A stretch of 64,000 nt of DNA, from the NCBI GenBank assembly GCA_932521025.1, contig OW051471.1, forward strand, positions 3,844,001 through 3,908,000. The letters are read 5' to 3'. The notes beneath the pieces are model-generated. The model saw only the letters and a program-made list of their open reading frames with translations. It ran no database searches and had not been told where the DNA came from. This DNA comes from Oscheius onirici. Taxonomy: Eukaryota > Nematoda > Chromadorea > Rhabditida > Rhabditidae. This document shows positions 21,380-44,937 of the stretch, one piece after another. Within the stretch, counting starts at the first letter, position 1, and every line of letters begins with the position of its first letter. A program made the translations under genes and the position numbers.

Positions 21380-24300
21380 ATTTCCCTTAGTTTTGTTGTT
21401 CGCTTAGTTGAAAAAATGGTTGGTTTGCTATTTTTTAGATTCCTACAGTTATATAGCTTTCTCTTCGTCAGCTGGTTCCGTCATTTGAACGGCGCAAATG
21501 CTCGTTCCCTAGTTGTCTGCCCCCTGACTGCTACTCTCCTCACGAGCAGCACTATTTCTATCTCGCTCACTCGGCTTCATCCTGCCTGCCCGAGGTCTGC
21601 CGTAATTTTAGGCTAACTCTCGTGGCCTAATTCTCCAGCAAGTCAGGCGTTTTTATCACACATTTTTTTCGTCATCTTGTTCCCAGTTGTGCTCTCGTGG
21701 TGAACCAGCCTCGACAAAAGAGCTCGTTTCCATTGCCGATAAGAGCTTTCTTTCGTTGAATGCCCTACTGATTGTTCGCCGATAGAACATTTTCTATGTG
21801 TCCTATGCCGCTAAAAAGTCAGAAGAACCAAGTAGCAGGTTTTCAAAATTGCTTTATAGACTTCCTCCTGCAAGAAAGTCTTTTGTTTGGCTTGGGGAGC
21901 AGCCTTTACTGTTTAACTGTGAATGACGAAGTGTGCTCAGGTCGCTGTTGTCTGCAGAAAGAAGCTCATGGCCTCACAGAACGGATCCGTTTCGCGATCA
22001 AGCAAGGAACGTGTAGGTTTCGGAAAAGCGAATTTCTTTGTAGTTTAAAACTATTTTGGTTGAGTTACTTAAACCGTTTGTGGGGAAGTCTTTTTCCTGT
22101 CAAATGGTTTTTTATTTAGAATTACCTACCGGAAGATTATTTAGAATTACCTACCGTTTAGAATTACCTACCGGAAGATTATTTAGAATTACCTACCGTT
22201 TAGAATTACCTACCGGAAGATTTTGATACCCGTAATACGACCGTTGTATGCTCAGCCGAGCAGCCTACTGTTCTTTTTTTGCTTTGACAGTTCAGACGAC
22301 CGTCCCAACAGTTATATAACCGGCAAAACAATAGTATTTTGGTTAGAGTTCGGACGCTCAAAACAAAAGAACCGCTTTTCCACTTCATTTGTTCCCAATA
22401 TATAAAGTTTCTGTCCCGAATCAACGACAGCGCATATTCTGGAGAAAAATGCTGAACAGTCCATAGCAATAAATCCAACGAGGTAATGGGTTTCCCAACG
22501 GGTTGTCAAGAGAGTCTATTCTTCCAATCCTTCAGTCATCTTTCTCTTTTTTCCCTGTGTTTATGTGTGTGAGCAAGAGCTGCTGAAACAGGCGCCGACC
22601 CGCTCTCTCTGTGTTGATTTCCGTGAGTGAAGGGCATCGCGAGGCTCTTTCGCAATCACCATCTATTCTCGTCTCTTCAATAACATTCGTATCCAGGGCA
22701 ACCTTTTGTCGTTTCTCTTTCTGACGGGGAAGCAGACAGTGTGCGTAGTTGACTCGCAGCTGACTCTCTTTCTGGAACAGCTGTCGGTCGGAACCCGAGA
22801 AGAACAGCTTGGAATCGATTACTCCAGCTGCACTCACTCTTTCTTCTAATCGACTGGTGGATTACCCGGAAATACTTCCAGACTCCCTCTCTCTGGCGGT
22901 CGCTGGCTTGGCGCCAAAACAGAGTCCCTCCTGTCCTCGTCCAGACACATAAATAGCAAATAACTCATGGCTGCTTTCGCATTATCCCACAGCCCTTCCC
23001 ATATGTCCTTGTTCAAAGTTCTTCTCTCTCTCTCTCTCTTAATTCGTAACTTCTTCCAAATCCGCTGGACAACAACAACTTTTGGTTATTTTAGGAGGAA
23101 GAGGCACATGTTTGCCTTATCCCATTCTGGGAGTTTCTTCCAGTGAAAAAATATTCTCCCAAGAATACAGCATTTGTACAAACTCTCTTGAATCTCGCGT
23201 TTCCTCTGAATGATTCCTCCGATAAAGTCATCCTTCTCTCCCCGGATGCTTGGAAATGGGACCAAAGTATCTGGTGTGTTATTTTTCATGTTACGGGTTC
23301 AAAAGATCGAAGAAATTTCCTTTGAAACCAGGTCTATTCTCAATTGGATGTTATAACAGCCAATTTTCGTGCTCTAACAGCTCCTGCTCTTTGTCCCTGT
23401 CAATTGTCTTTTCCATTGAACTCGTTGACTTTCAAAGTCATCTGGTATTGAAACTATTGAGAGTTTTATGAATTTTCTTTCGTTCTAAAATAGTAGAGCT
23501 TCGGAAGATTGCGATCCCCAACTGTCCATGAGAGTCTCCCGTTTGTCACAGAGCCATAAACCCGGTAAACTCTAGGCAGTAGTCTTTGTGCCATTTAGCC
23601 CTGTGTCCCGAACAACAAAGAGCCTGAGTCATCCCCCCACTTCTATTCAGAACTGTCCTGTCACACACAGTAGTCTGGCCAACCGACTTTCAACCAAACA
23701 GATCAGTTCAACCAACAAAGGGTCCAAAAAGTGGTGTTCGTCGGCTAGTCAATAGAGTCTTTCCAAATAGACATGACTCATTTGAACTCTCCTCTCTCAA
23801 AACTGGCACATCTTTCTAAAGACGTCCGCTCTCTGGAGTTGAATCAGTTGGCGCGGACGGCCGAGTCCATGTCCATGAAATTCGTCTCGTCTCTCTCAAC
23901 TCTCACCCACTCTCCGTCCCGCTTCCACCAACATTTGAAGAAGCTCCACCTCCTCAGGCTCATCCTTTCACAGCTTTACCCACTTTTCCTTATCTTTTCT
24001 CTTGTTGGTTGAACCTTCCGAGAGATCACAAGCGCCTTGCCCGAGAGATAAGACGTCACCCATTTTTTTCATGTTCCTCCGCGTGCCAATAGGAACTTGT
24101 TACGACTCGTTTTAAGTTTCAACTTAAGTTTGAAAACTTAAGTTTTTAAAACTAAAAAACTAAACTAACTTAAGTTTCACGTTTCACCCTCTTCAAAAGT
24201 CCATTGTTTTGGAACACAACAGATAAGAAGTTTTTTTGACGAATGGTTATCTGGGTCAAAACAGTAAGTGAACTGAAAACAATTTCGCCTGATCATTCAT

Positions 24301-25228
24301 CAGATTTCCCAATTTCTATGCCTTCCCCGCAGTGCGTGACTGACCTGACTCAACCTACCCAAAATAAGTTCCTTGGTCTAAGCTGTGCCCGCCTCCGCCT
24401 CAAACCGTCTAGACCGTCTCCCTCCGGTTGCACTTTGCCATCTGCCCTCTCCGAAATGTCGTTTTTGCGCTGACAGAGCCTCCATCGATCCCCTTTGAAA
24501 TCCCCGGATTGGCGCAAAGCCAAGCGTCGCTGGATTAGAGAGTTTTGCCATGGAAACTGACGTTAACTGTTCACCTATTTGCCGAGTTTGTCCGTTCTCT
24601 TTGAACTACTCACTCTCCTTCACAAGATACGCATCTCTCTCTTTGGTCTACAGTAGACTCATTCATCATTTTGGTGTCAGGGAAAGGGCAAGCCGAAGGT
24701 CAACACTGCGCGAGCGGGGGGAAGACAATTTAAATTTCGGATTCCCTCTCTTTCTTGTTGTCTCTCCCGGGTGCTCCGCAGCTGAACCCTCTTGACTTTC
24801 CAACCTTATCTCTTCCAGCTTTATGGCGCCCGGAAACTATCTTCTCTTTGTTTGCGAGCTGCTATCCTTTTTTCTAGCCTAAAAATGTTCTGTTTGTAGG
24901 GGTAATTCCGAAGAAACTCAAGGCCGTGAACAGTCTGTCGATTCATTCGCTCTATTTGTCGGTATTCGCCTACCCATAGGCGATTTCGTCTCTTCTCACA
25001 TCCAGCAACCGAAAAGCATCAAGAAAGTTCGAACATCTCCTGGTCAGTGATTTGTCCTCTTAGAGAGATAGGTCAGCTGAGTTTCTGTGCTTATCGCGCA
25101 CTTATCTGAGACAAGAGACATGATAGAGAACCACAGTTTCTGTTGTGACACTCTCCTTGTCTTCCGGCGGCATCCCGACTGCTACTCAGTCTTTTGCTCT
25201 CGAAGATTCAGTTCAGAGTACAGTCGGG
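21380..25228. other. Long noncoding stretch upstream of the phosphate transporter
   Basis: About 3.8 kb contain no convincing exon on either strand. Composition shifts to mixed, C+T-rich DNA with short CT runs (23026-23040) and a palindromic cluster of aacttaagtt at 24112-24178. It probably holds the transporter's promoter, noncoding 5' exons and 5' introns. A small RNA gene cannot be excluded by eye. Confidence 0.5.
22110..22222. repeat. Short tandem repeat, five copies of ttagaattacctaccg
   Basis: The 17-base unit tttagaattacctaccg occurs five times, alternately followed by gaagatta, giving a higher-order unit of about 42 bp. It lies in the gene-free stretch ahead of the transporter. Confidence 0.85.
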
Positions 25229-27412
25229 ATGACTACCTCCTTCTCTGACTCTTTTGCCGATCAATCCACTTTCAGATCAACCATGATCGCAGACCTCATC
25301 CAATTCCAGTCGGACATGCTCCCATGGCTTGGAGTCGGAGCTGTCATCGCCTTCGTTTTGGCCTTTGCCATCGGAGCCAACGACACGGCCAACAGCTTTG
25401 GAACCTCCGTAGGAAGCAAGGTTTTGTCTCTCTACCAGGCCTATACTTTGGCTTGCATCTTCGAAACACTCGGAGCGTGTCTTCTGGGTCAGTCATACCA
25501 CTAGTACTTGCGAATGAAGAGTGTTTAGGTCATCAGGTAACGGACACGATGCGCAAAGGAGTCCTCGACCTGAACGTCTACAACGGGACTAATTCGGAAG
25601 TCGAGCTCATGTACGGACAAATCTCGATTCTTGCCGGTTGCGGCGCATGGATGCTGATTGCTACGGCATTCAAACTGCCCGTCTCGACTACCCATTCAAT
25701 CGTCGGCGCCACGATCGGCTTCTCTCTAGTCATCAAGGGAACCGAGGGAATTCGTTGGGTCAAGATCAAGAGCATCTTTGCTTCCTGGATCGTCTCACCT
25801 CTGCTTTCTGGTTTCGTCTCCGTCGTCTTCTTCGTCGCCATCGATCACTTCATCCTTCGCCGAAGTCGTCCATTGAAGGCTGGTCTCATCTGTCTTCCCG
25901 TCCTCTATTGTGTCTGCATCAGCTTCAACATCTTTGCCATTGTCTACGACGGATCCGAATGTAAGTAGCTTCTTTTTCGAGTCGAAGACAATGTCTTGTG
26001 ATCCATTTTAAATTGTTCCCAAGCTTCTTGCCTGTAATTGGCAATAATAAGGAGAGTGAAGATGCGCTGAAAGTTGTTGTTTGGTTTTGGAAAAGTTTCT
26101 TTGAAAAACTCAGTCAGTTCCGAGATAAAGCAGTTAGGGGAAGTCAGGGTAGATCTGACGTGGTACATTTTAAAGAAGGGGATAGAATTCATGGAACGGG
26201 ATGAACCTAAGAACAGTGAGACTTTGCAAAAGAAGGGGGGAATCTTCACTTCTAGCCAGCCCTGAAAAGGCGTTGCAAACCTTGTGTTCTGTAAAGTTGT
26301 AGTCCGGCCCAATAGCTACAACTTTCCAAACCATAAAAATGTGTAAAAACCTTCGTTTGATATTTTGAATCTAAACAAACGCCTTTCAGTCCTCGGCTTC
26401 AACAACTTCAGTCTCCCCCAATGTCTGATCATCAGTGGTGCTTTTGGACTCACTGCCGCCGCCGGGGTCAGGGCCTTCTTGAATCCTTGGATGAAGAAGA
26501 GGATTCTGGCCGCTGAAGAGAGTCCACCCAGTGGGAAGCCTCTGGTCGACATGACTCCCGTAAACTCGCACAAAGCTTCTCTGATGGACTACGAGGGCGG
26601 TGCTCTGAAGGAGAAAGAAGCCAATGGGGTCGTTGTTGTCGTCTCCAATGGATCTCATGCTCCGAATACCGTGGCTCCTTCCTCCTCAATCGCCTCCTTC
26701 TTCCGTTCCGACAAACCCGAGGATCCACAGGCCAGCAAACTCTTCAACCTGCTCCAGGTCATGACTGCCTGTTTTGGCGGTTTCGCTCACGGAGGCAATG
26801 ATGTCAGGTTGGTTGAATAGCGAGCGAACTCGAAAACATGGCCTCTTTTCAGTAACGCCATTGCCCCTCTCGTGTCCCTTTACGTCATCTATCAGGAAGG
26901 CACCACCGCTCAGATGGCTCACACGCCCTGGTGAGTTTGATAGAATTTTTCTGGGGCAAAATGTGACTAGTAAGATAAGAAAAACTTCCTCCTTCTGTTC
27001 GTAGAACAATGAAGTATTCAGGTACCTACTTCTGTACGGAGCCATAGGCATGTGCATTGGACTCTGGCTTTTGGGACACCGTGTCATCTACACTGTCGGA
27101 GAGAACCTGACCAAAATCACTCCTCCTAGGTAAAAAAAAACCCTTTGAAAACATTACCAAGAACATTTTAGTGGCTTCGCGATCGAGTTCGGAGCTGCTG
27201 TGACAGTTCTAGTCGCCTCAAAGTTCGGTCTGCCAATCTCCTCGACGCAATGTAAAGTCGGATCTGTTGTGGCTGTCGGTCTGGCCCAGGCTAATCATTC
27301 TGTCCAATGGCACACCTTCCGCAACATTTGCCTCTCCTGGATCGTGACTCTCCCCGTCGCTGGACTTCTATCGGCTGCTGTCATGTCCCTTTTGAACTAC
27401 TTCTTGTTATAG
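25229..27412 (+). CDS. Sodium-dependent phosphate transporter, PiT/SLC20 family
   Basis: Six exons join in phase: 25229-25487, 25529-25960, 26390-26807, 26853-26930, 27022-27129 and 27172-27412 (511 residues). Both PiT signature repeats are present: [16 protein letters not shown] near residue 50 and [16 protein letters not shown] in the C-terminal half. Each is followed by the paired P-x-S-T/S-T motif ([24 protein letters not shown]). About ten membrane spans surround a hydrophilic loop of ~100 residues with serine-rich and acidic stretches. PiT proteins import inorganic phosphate with sodium across the plasma membrane. The start is uncertain: ATG 25229 is used, but ATG 25283 (MIADLIQFQ) is equally possible. 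Close in type to the C. elegans pitr genes. Confidence 0.93.
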
Positions 27413-27891
27413 TTTTTCCTCGATTGTTAGCTCTCCTCCCGGTCCTATCCCAGTACTTCGTTTTGCTTTAAACTTCTAACCGGTAAAGAGTAGAACTTTC
27501 TTGTTATTCACATTTTTGTTATGTCAACGAGTTCCTTATTAATAAATACAGGTTTCCTTCTCTCCCATCCCGATAGATTGGACTACTTCTATCTCCCTAC
27601 CCTCTTCCTTTCAACGTGCCTATCCACCAAGAACTTGTGAAATCCAATTCATTTCCACGTTATTTTCTGTATTTCTATGAATGAATAGCAGATCTTCTAT
27701 TTTCGACGTTTCCAAGATAAACGAGCTGTTCACCGAGAGATGTGTTAAACCCGATAGTTATACAGAAACAAGGAGTGCAGTTATTCAAGTTTGTTTAAAA
27801 ATAGCAAAGTGAGAAAGTAAGTAATATTACGTAGTGTTACAAAAAAGGTACTTACAGAGTAGGAAAATTGGGTAAAAATGCACAAGCGTGA
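27413..27891. other. Intergenic space between convergent 3' ends
   Basis: A polyadenylation signal (aataaa) near 27541 follows the transporter. No coding potential is seen before the Argonaute stop codon at 27892. Confidence 0.6.
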
Positions 27892-30800
27892 TTAAGCATT
27901 GACACGTCTAGAGGAGAAAGTCGTGCCGCTGTAGCCTAGAACTTTGTTGAGCTCCGTGTAGTTGCAAGAGATCATCTCCTGAGCGCCGCTATCGAGCGTG
28001 TTCATATATTCTGTGAAGAGGTAACTTCCGCGTTTAGCATATTCCAGAGCAATGTAGACAGGAGCTGGCAGTGAAGTGGTTAAAGCGACAATCTGATGAT
28101 TGTGAGCCAAGGCGTAGGTAAGGCCCTCAAGCTGGTTCATATCCATGTTTAATTCGTCCAGAATGACGCTGTAAAGAGGAGTTGAAGCCGATCCCTATAA
28201 TTGAAAAAATAAAAAAGATACGTCAATGTTTTACCTGCAGAGTGATATGACTGTTCAAGTAGAACTCCTTGTGAGAGGGATGGCTCATAACAGTGTCGAC
28301 GACAGTTCCGGCGGGGATGTTTTGATCCGTCGGCTTTCCTCTAGGAATAGTCTTGTGGAAGAACCGCATGGACTGGCCCTTGTTCACGACGATGTAGACA
28401 AGCTTAGCATCGACTTCCAGAGATTCTAGCGTTTCGCGGGCTTGTGGAATCTCATTTTGAAGAATCTGTAATTGCAAGCTACGAGACAAGGTTGTTAGGA
28501 TACCTCAGGGAAATGTCCATGATCGGCACCGCTTCTGTAGATGATCAGCTCTTTCGGTCCGTGTCCAGAATGAGAGGCCTTGTACATGTTGATGAGCTTG
28601 AACAAGATTTCATGGATGACGCTTGCGATCTAAAACGAAAGAATTGAAGCATTGAGAATTAATAACCTCGACTCGCCGACTTTCTTGATAGAGGAAATCG
28701 CCAACGAACTGGTTAGGATTGGCATCGAAATTTGCAGTGAATCCAACTGTGGTAGGAGTAGAGCCACCGAAACGACCAGGAGGGGGGTGAGACATTCCGA
28801 TACCAACAATGAGACGATCAGGGCTGATCCACTTTGCACCATCTGGACCGAATGGAAGCATGTTTAACGTATAGTTGAGCTGAAAAGGGAACGAATCATT
28901 GAGAACGAAGCAACCAAAATACTTACACCGCCCATTTTCAGGTTGGTCTTGGCGACCATGTTTTCGACAGTCAAGTGCTTATTCTGAGTCACGACTTTGG
29001 CAACGTTGTTGGCACGCGCGTCTTGAATGACCATTCCGTATTCCAGCTCCAACAGCTTGATCCTTTTGTGGACGTTGGTAATCGAATCGGGAGAGATGAG
29101 CAGAACAAACTTGCAGTTATGCTTGTGGGCTTCCGCAAGTGTAACCTCCAAGTTCTCCTCCTTGACGCATTTCCTGTCAGACGGAGCAGGCCATTGCATT
29201 CCTTTCTTCTGCATCTCCAGATGATACATGTTGGCAAAAGCCTCCATGATCTTTTGATCTTCAGACCTTGTGGCAGACAGACGGTAAACTGCCCAAATGT
29301 TGCACGACGATGGCATGATGTAACTTCTGCCAGGTCTCCATTTACCATAGTTGGCATGGACAGTTTCGTTTCTGCCGTAGTTTACGTTAGCAGAAGGAAG
29401 GATACGAGCAGTGAACTGAACACAGTAACTGTTTATAGTAAATATGAAGGTTTACAGAAATTGGCTTCTCCCAGACTTGAATGCCAGCGTTGGAGATGTA
29501 CTTGTTAGCCGGGTTGAAAAGGTTTAGACCAGTAGCGACCACCTGCGTTTGTGGGGCTCTCATCTCGGGTGGAATAGCGGCCTCCTTTGTGGTCTTTGCC
29601 GATTGTTCCGAGGATTGTTGAGGGATCGTCACACGTTGGAACGGCTGGATGACTGCCAGCTCCATTGGAACAGCCGAAATTTTGTTTCCTTCTTTCACGA
29701 GAAGCAGAGGAGCATCTGGGTACCTGAAACGATATCATTGAAGTGAAACGAAATAGAGTCTACCTCAGAGTGATGTTGTATCGCTGTACGAAGTACTCCT
29801 TGACAAAGATACCTGATCCGTTATACTCGAAGGCATAACTGTTAGCAGTCCGCTCCGAGACTTCCTCGATTTCAAAAACTTTGCCCGCGGTGAGGTACAT
29901 GGCAACACAGCCGAGTCCTAAGTACAACTTAGACGAGATAAAATGCTGGTCTACCTTTTAGTCCAGACCTAAGCCTACGGAGGCTTATTTCAGAAACGGG
30001 TTGCTCGAACTTTTCTCCAGTTATCCGGTTGGCCTTTTCGATGACTGTTATGGCCTCGTGGAAGGCAGCCTTCATGGGATCGACGACGACCGACGGATTG
30101 TTGTAGCCTCGGCCTCGTGGTCCTTCGATCATCTTGACAGACTTCCTGGATCCCACGTAGAGCTTCTTTCCATCATCAACTTCCGGAACGTCTCGCGCAG
30201 CGAAGCCTTCCTCAAGTGGATTGCAGAAGAACGTCTTGCCGTTAGGAAAGCACTTGTAACGATCCGGATTCATGATGGCGTATTGGTTCAAAGCCAATTC
30301 CAAGAACTGAGTCAAGCTTCGGTCGTTCATCGTAAGGTCGCAATTTGCTGTGTTGCCTTGGACGGATGCATGGTCGACATCGAACTGAATTGAACATTGT
30401 AAAACGAACATGTAACGTAGATACCGAGCGTCTGGCAGAAGCCACAAGTTCAAACATTACGCGGTCGATGTTCTGCTCTTCAGTGACGGTTCCGGCGAGG
30501 TTGAACTGCTGGTACAGGTTTTCGGTTCTCCCATCGAAGAAATCCTTCCGAGAGAAGAGCAAGCTCTGACCATCGTACCAGACTTCCTGAGCATCGCCGA
30601 AGAAGGCAGATTCTTCACTGAGAAGATGCCTGAGCACCTTGACAGCCCTATTGCGGCGTTGGTTGATCAGGAAACTGAAAAGAGGGCATGAGATATGTTA
30701 AAAAGAACTCATACTCGTCTTTGGCCTTCTTGGTTATTTGAAGAACTCGCTGCCGATCCGTTTCGAAGACGATGTTCACATCGTAGGCGTAGATGATAGT

Positions 30801-30908
30801 AGGTTTAAGAAGGCATATTCCGTACGTGTTGGAGAAAAGTTCGATCGTCCGGCCAAGTCCTCCAGGAGCACAGTTATGGGCAACGATAGAAGAGTTGAGA
30901 GCATCCAT
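27892..30908 (-). CDS. Argonaute protein, WAGO-like, catalytic residues lost
   Basis: A multi-exon gene, about 900 residues, read leftward from ATG 30908 (MDALNSSIVAHN), which follows TTTTTTACAG. Domain order: N domain; linker (~residues 150-290); PAZ (VFEIEEVSERTANSYAFEY, YFVQRYNITLRYPDAPLLLV, AVPMELAVIQPFQRV); MID (HNCKFVLLISPD, YGMVIQDARANNVAK); PIWI (LIVGIGMSHPPPG, TPTTVGFTANFDANPNQFVG, ELIIYRSGADHGHF, PAPVYIALEYAKRG). The slicer tetrad is broken: the aspartate before the HPPPG is glycine, YRDG is YRSG, and the final histidine (YAH) reads IAL. This fits worm-specific Argonautes that bind secondary 22G-RNAs without cutting targets. It shares a 2.9 kb head-to-head region with the calcium channel. 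Exon borders beyond the C-terminus were not all checked. Confidence 0.9.
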
Positions 30909-33849
30909 GGCCGACTTCCTGTAAAAAAGGAATTGAGAAGTGCGACATTTTAAAAAACTGGAACAATATTTGCATAGCGAAACGATACTCTTTCTAGTAT
31001 TCTTTTCCGAAAAATAAAGCCGTCATAGGAAAAGGAACAAAACGTGGAAAAAAAACAGGAAACCGTGAGAAATGGATTATAAGGAAAGACGGATCAATTT
31101 TCCCGCAGAATAATCGGTCGTTCTTGAGGTACTGTATTTGCTGTGCTGCGTGTCAAGACATACAGTTTTAGACTTTTAAAGATTTCAGTCTTCAGTTTTC
31201 GCTCCGACGCCAACCAATCCAGTAACCTCACAACAGTGGAATCAGCATTCTGAGACGTAATTAGCTATGTGTACGTCATACGGAGGCCCTGTCGCGTGTA
31301 GCACACCTCGAAGAGATAATTGTAGAGCCACAAATTTGATGGAACAGGCCTCGAGGAAAATGTGAGCCAATAGTTCAGTTCTAGCCTACTATATTGCATC
31401 TCTTATCGATAAAAGTTTTTCTCCTCAAGAAGTCATCGCTCATGTGTTCATCGCGACCGCTCCTCAAGAGTTTCTCCTCGTCGGAGACCTGTTTGCTCTC
31501 TGGGCCGCTTCTCACTCCGATTGTCTACTGCCAGGAAAAAGCGCGTAGGAGGATAATGCCAAGGCCACTCTCCTCTCCGAAAGATTTCGAGCTGACCGAC
31601 ACGATGCCGTTCGCTTCGAGAAGCGACTGTTTGCGCGGGTTGTCATCCGAACCAGGTTGAGTCAGAGACGAACAAAAGGCGACAAAGAAACAATGTTGAC
31701 CCTCTTCCTGTTGTGTTTTTGAAGAGAAACCAAGTAAGAGCTGCTTTCAGTGACAACTATTCACACAATAATGACCATATGCCTTTGAGGATGACTGCCA
31801 GAACCATCAGATTCATTGGACACATGTCCGACACCCAGAGTTTGATACTTGTTCGCTTCTCGAGCTGTAGAATGAGTGCAATTCCGTGAGTTGACACACA
31901 AAGTTTCTTACGAAGTACTCTATGTAATTGGCTCCTAAATCCGTAAAGTCATTATGTGTCGCCTGCTCTTTTTCATCCGAGAGATGCCGTTCGGAATTCC
32001 CCGGAGGCTCCAAGTGAGGGAGTGAATGTGTCCCCATCAAAAAATGGCGGTTCTTCTGGGCGACTGATGCCAAGTCTTGCATAGGATATCAACTCTGCTC
32101 ACTGTGGCTGGCTTTTATAACAAAGGAGAGTTCAGCCTCTATCCCTTTTTCCGTGAAAAGAGCCAAAAGAACAGACAGCTGGACTCGTAGGGACGAAGAG
32201 ACCGTCCCGAAGGAGGACAACCCTTGATCGGGTGGCTTTTAGCCCTCGGGAATGTGGTCTGCTCGCAAAGAGAGCGGGAGCATATGGGATTTGTGGGCGG
32301 GACAGCGGAGCGGCCACTCGGCTCGGCTGTGTATTGATCGCAGCAGCTGCATCCATGCTAGCTACAAAATGTCAGGTACAGTATTTCTACCAGTTCCTCA
32401 CACTTTTGAGCTTCGAGAGTACTGCAGAACGAAGAGGCATAGTCGAAAATGGGGTAGACCACCAAGACTCGGTCTCATTCGACCCGAAATGGGCCTATAA
32501 CGCGCCCATTCGGTCGTAATAATTAGAAATTATTTCCATCTAGTGGTATTCTTTTTTGTTTCACCTCTTATTTCTGATTCCGTGGAGTATTTTTGTACAG
32601 ATCTATCTGCTTCCGATTGTCGTAGCAAGAGAGGAGTCGAGTAAGAGAGACTCATCATTAGTCCTTGCAGCTTAATTATGCATAATTACCAGAAATTGTC
32701 AAGACTACCCGTAGAATTATAACATCTTTCCGACCTTTTCGTAATCTTTTTGTTCTTTTCAGAGGATCTAGAAATATTGTCTCTGATTATTATGAATTGT
32801 GCTGTCTGGGAAGAAAAGATATATTGTATCAGTCTGGTGGTCCTGTTCTTTTTCCTTTTCGCTTAGTTCTAGCGTTAAAAACTGTTTAGATGTTCTCTTT
32901 AAGAGATAAATTCGACGTATTCTGAAATTTCCATAGTAGTTTCACTCTCAAAAGACAACCTTTTGCTTACACAAGGGTAAGCAGGAGTATTAAGCTTCTG
33001 CCAATATAAGTGGCATCTATGAGCTTGAGTAAGATTACAAAAGAACTGTTTTATGAGCTATCTTCGGTAAGAATACCTTGAATCAAGCTATAGTACAGTC
33101 AATTATAGTTTCCTCTAGCTTCTGGCCACTTGCTTCCGCGAATTCTGCCTCCCTTGTTCTTTCATCTCCACCCTCTCCCTCTCTTTCAATTTACGATCCA
33201 ACGTCCCTTTTCCTCTTCCGCTATCATTACGCGCCTGCTGCAGCACTTCTCAGGCTGATTCATTCGATGATTCTAGTCAGTAAATAGTCAATAATGAGCT
33301 CTCAGAGATCTGTATGACGAAAGTAAGTCGCCTGAACACAATTCCACCCTCAGCACTCGCTTCCGATGGACATTTCCGGACAGCTGACTAATCGCATGTC
33401 CTCATCTTATTGTAGTCCGGCTTTTTGAGAAAGAGTTCTCTGAGATTGAGATGATCTGGGTAAGGGGAAAACGCTTTGGTTTTCTGGGGAGTTCATTTTG
33501 TCGCCTAATCCTGTCCATCAATTTTGCACACCGACTTCTCCGTCATAAATCGCCTCCTTCCAATTCGTAAGACTCTTTCTGTGCGAAATTAATCGGGTCC
33601 CCTGGATGTGGAGGAGAGAGCCACGTGCGGAGCCATTGTTGATTCAGCGGATCTCCGTCTCCAATTATGGCTTCTTGTCCTCATATCAGTTATTTTGTTG
33701 ACAAATCTCGCGGGAGAGGAAGGAAGCACTTCCGAAACACTACGCGACACCAATTTATTGTTGGGAGAGGGAGGGAACAGTTGTTGTGGGAGAGAGAGGA
33801 ACAGTCAAAAAAGAGACAAAAATGAATCTTCTTTTCAGTGCTAGCCAGC
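30909..33849. other. Divergent regulatory region between Argonaute and calcium channel
   Basis: No complete gene was found. A candidate first coding exon of the channel ends at 32375: ATG TCA G (32369-32375) plus donor GTACAG, which would join the acceptor at 33838 in phase and add MSVLAS before MMSSRE. Other frames (31394-31660 +, 32356-32132 -) look random. Confidence 0.4.
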
Positions 33850-44090
<10,241 letters not shown>

Positions 44091-44937
44091 GTTGACAGAT
44101 AGATGCGGGTCTTTCTTTAATCATTACCGGTATTCTTAATGGACCGGGATCTGTTTTGATTCTCTCTCTTTCAAGTGCCTTTTTGTTAGGAGACCTTTAA
44201 AAATATCAGACGGGGTTTTGTGACCAATTCTCTTTTCTAGTCGCAAGGTGTTCCTAACTCTTTCCCCTCTCAAGTTGTGCTCAGTCTATTTCTCCTGATA
44301 CATATTTTGTCAATTGCCATAGTGTCTGCTATCTTTCTCCCTTCCTCCCCGTTTCTACCGTGATTTCAGTTCCAAGTGCCCTTTCCTTCTATTTTTTGTT
44401 TGGCCCTACAGAAGATATTAAACACAGTGCATTTCAGAGATTTTCAGGTGCTATACATTTCCAGTTCTGAATTAAAAGTTTAAAGAAGATTGTTCTTTTT
44501 AAAAGCTTTCTAGCGGGTAAATTTGTCTACAGACGGTTCTTGTTGCAGCTCTCTTTCAACTCCATCTCCTTCACTTGCCGTCTGGTCGTATCTTCCATTT
44601 TTCTAAAGAGACATGTTCTGGCAACCCCGAAGCGAACAGTCTTTCTCTGCTGAACATAATTTCAGCATGAGCATACTCCAAAAGATCCTCGCTGTTCCAG
44701 AGCTTCAACCAAGGCTGCAGGTGAGAGAAGTTGGAAAATGTATTGAGTGTAAAAGGTTATAAAAACTAACTGGTTCATTGCTTAAAATGTTTTCTACAAA
44801 CGATCGGACGGTCAAAGTTGAAAAGAACCCAGTGCTCCAAAGTCTAGTCCGTTCTCCTCTAATCCTGTCAGATCTTATCCCTCAAGTTTGTAATTATCTG
44901 CTTACCTAAACTATTCATAACTTTATACCTCGGAAGG
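44091..44937. other. Channel 3' UTR and PTP upstream region
   Basis: No further exon was recognised. The stretch 44658-44720 (SMSILQKILAVPELQPRLQ-like frame ending in a gtgaga donor) could be a noncoding or alternative first exon of the PTP. Confidence 0.4.

Noticed and set aside
22532-22837. 101-residue minus-strand ORF
   Set aside because: It has no ATG at its start, no splice partner and no recognisable domain.
28975-29508. 177-residue plus-strand ORF
   Set aside because: It is the antisense shadow of the Argonaute MID domain.
31394-31660. 88-residue plus-strand ORF
   Set aside because: The codons look random, and there is no splice or start support; it was left in the regulatory region.
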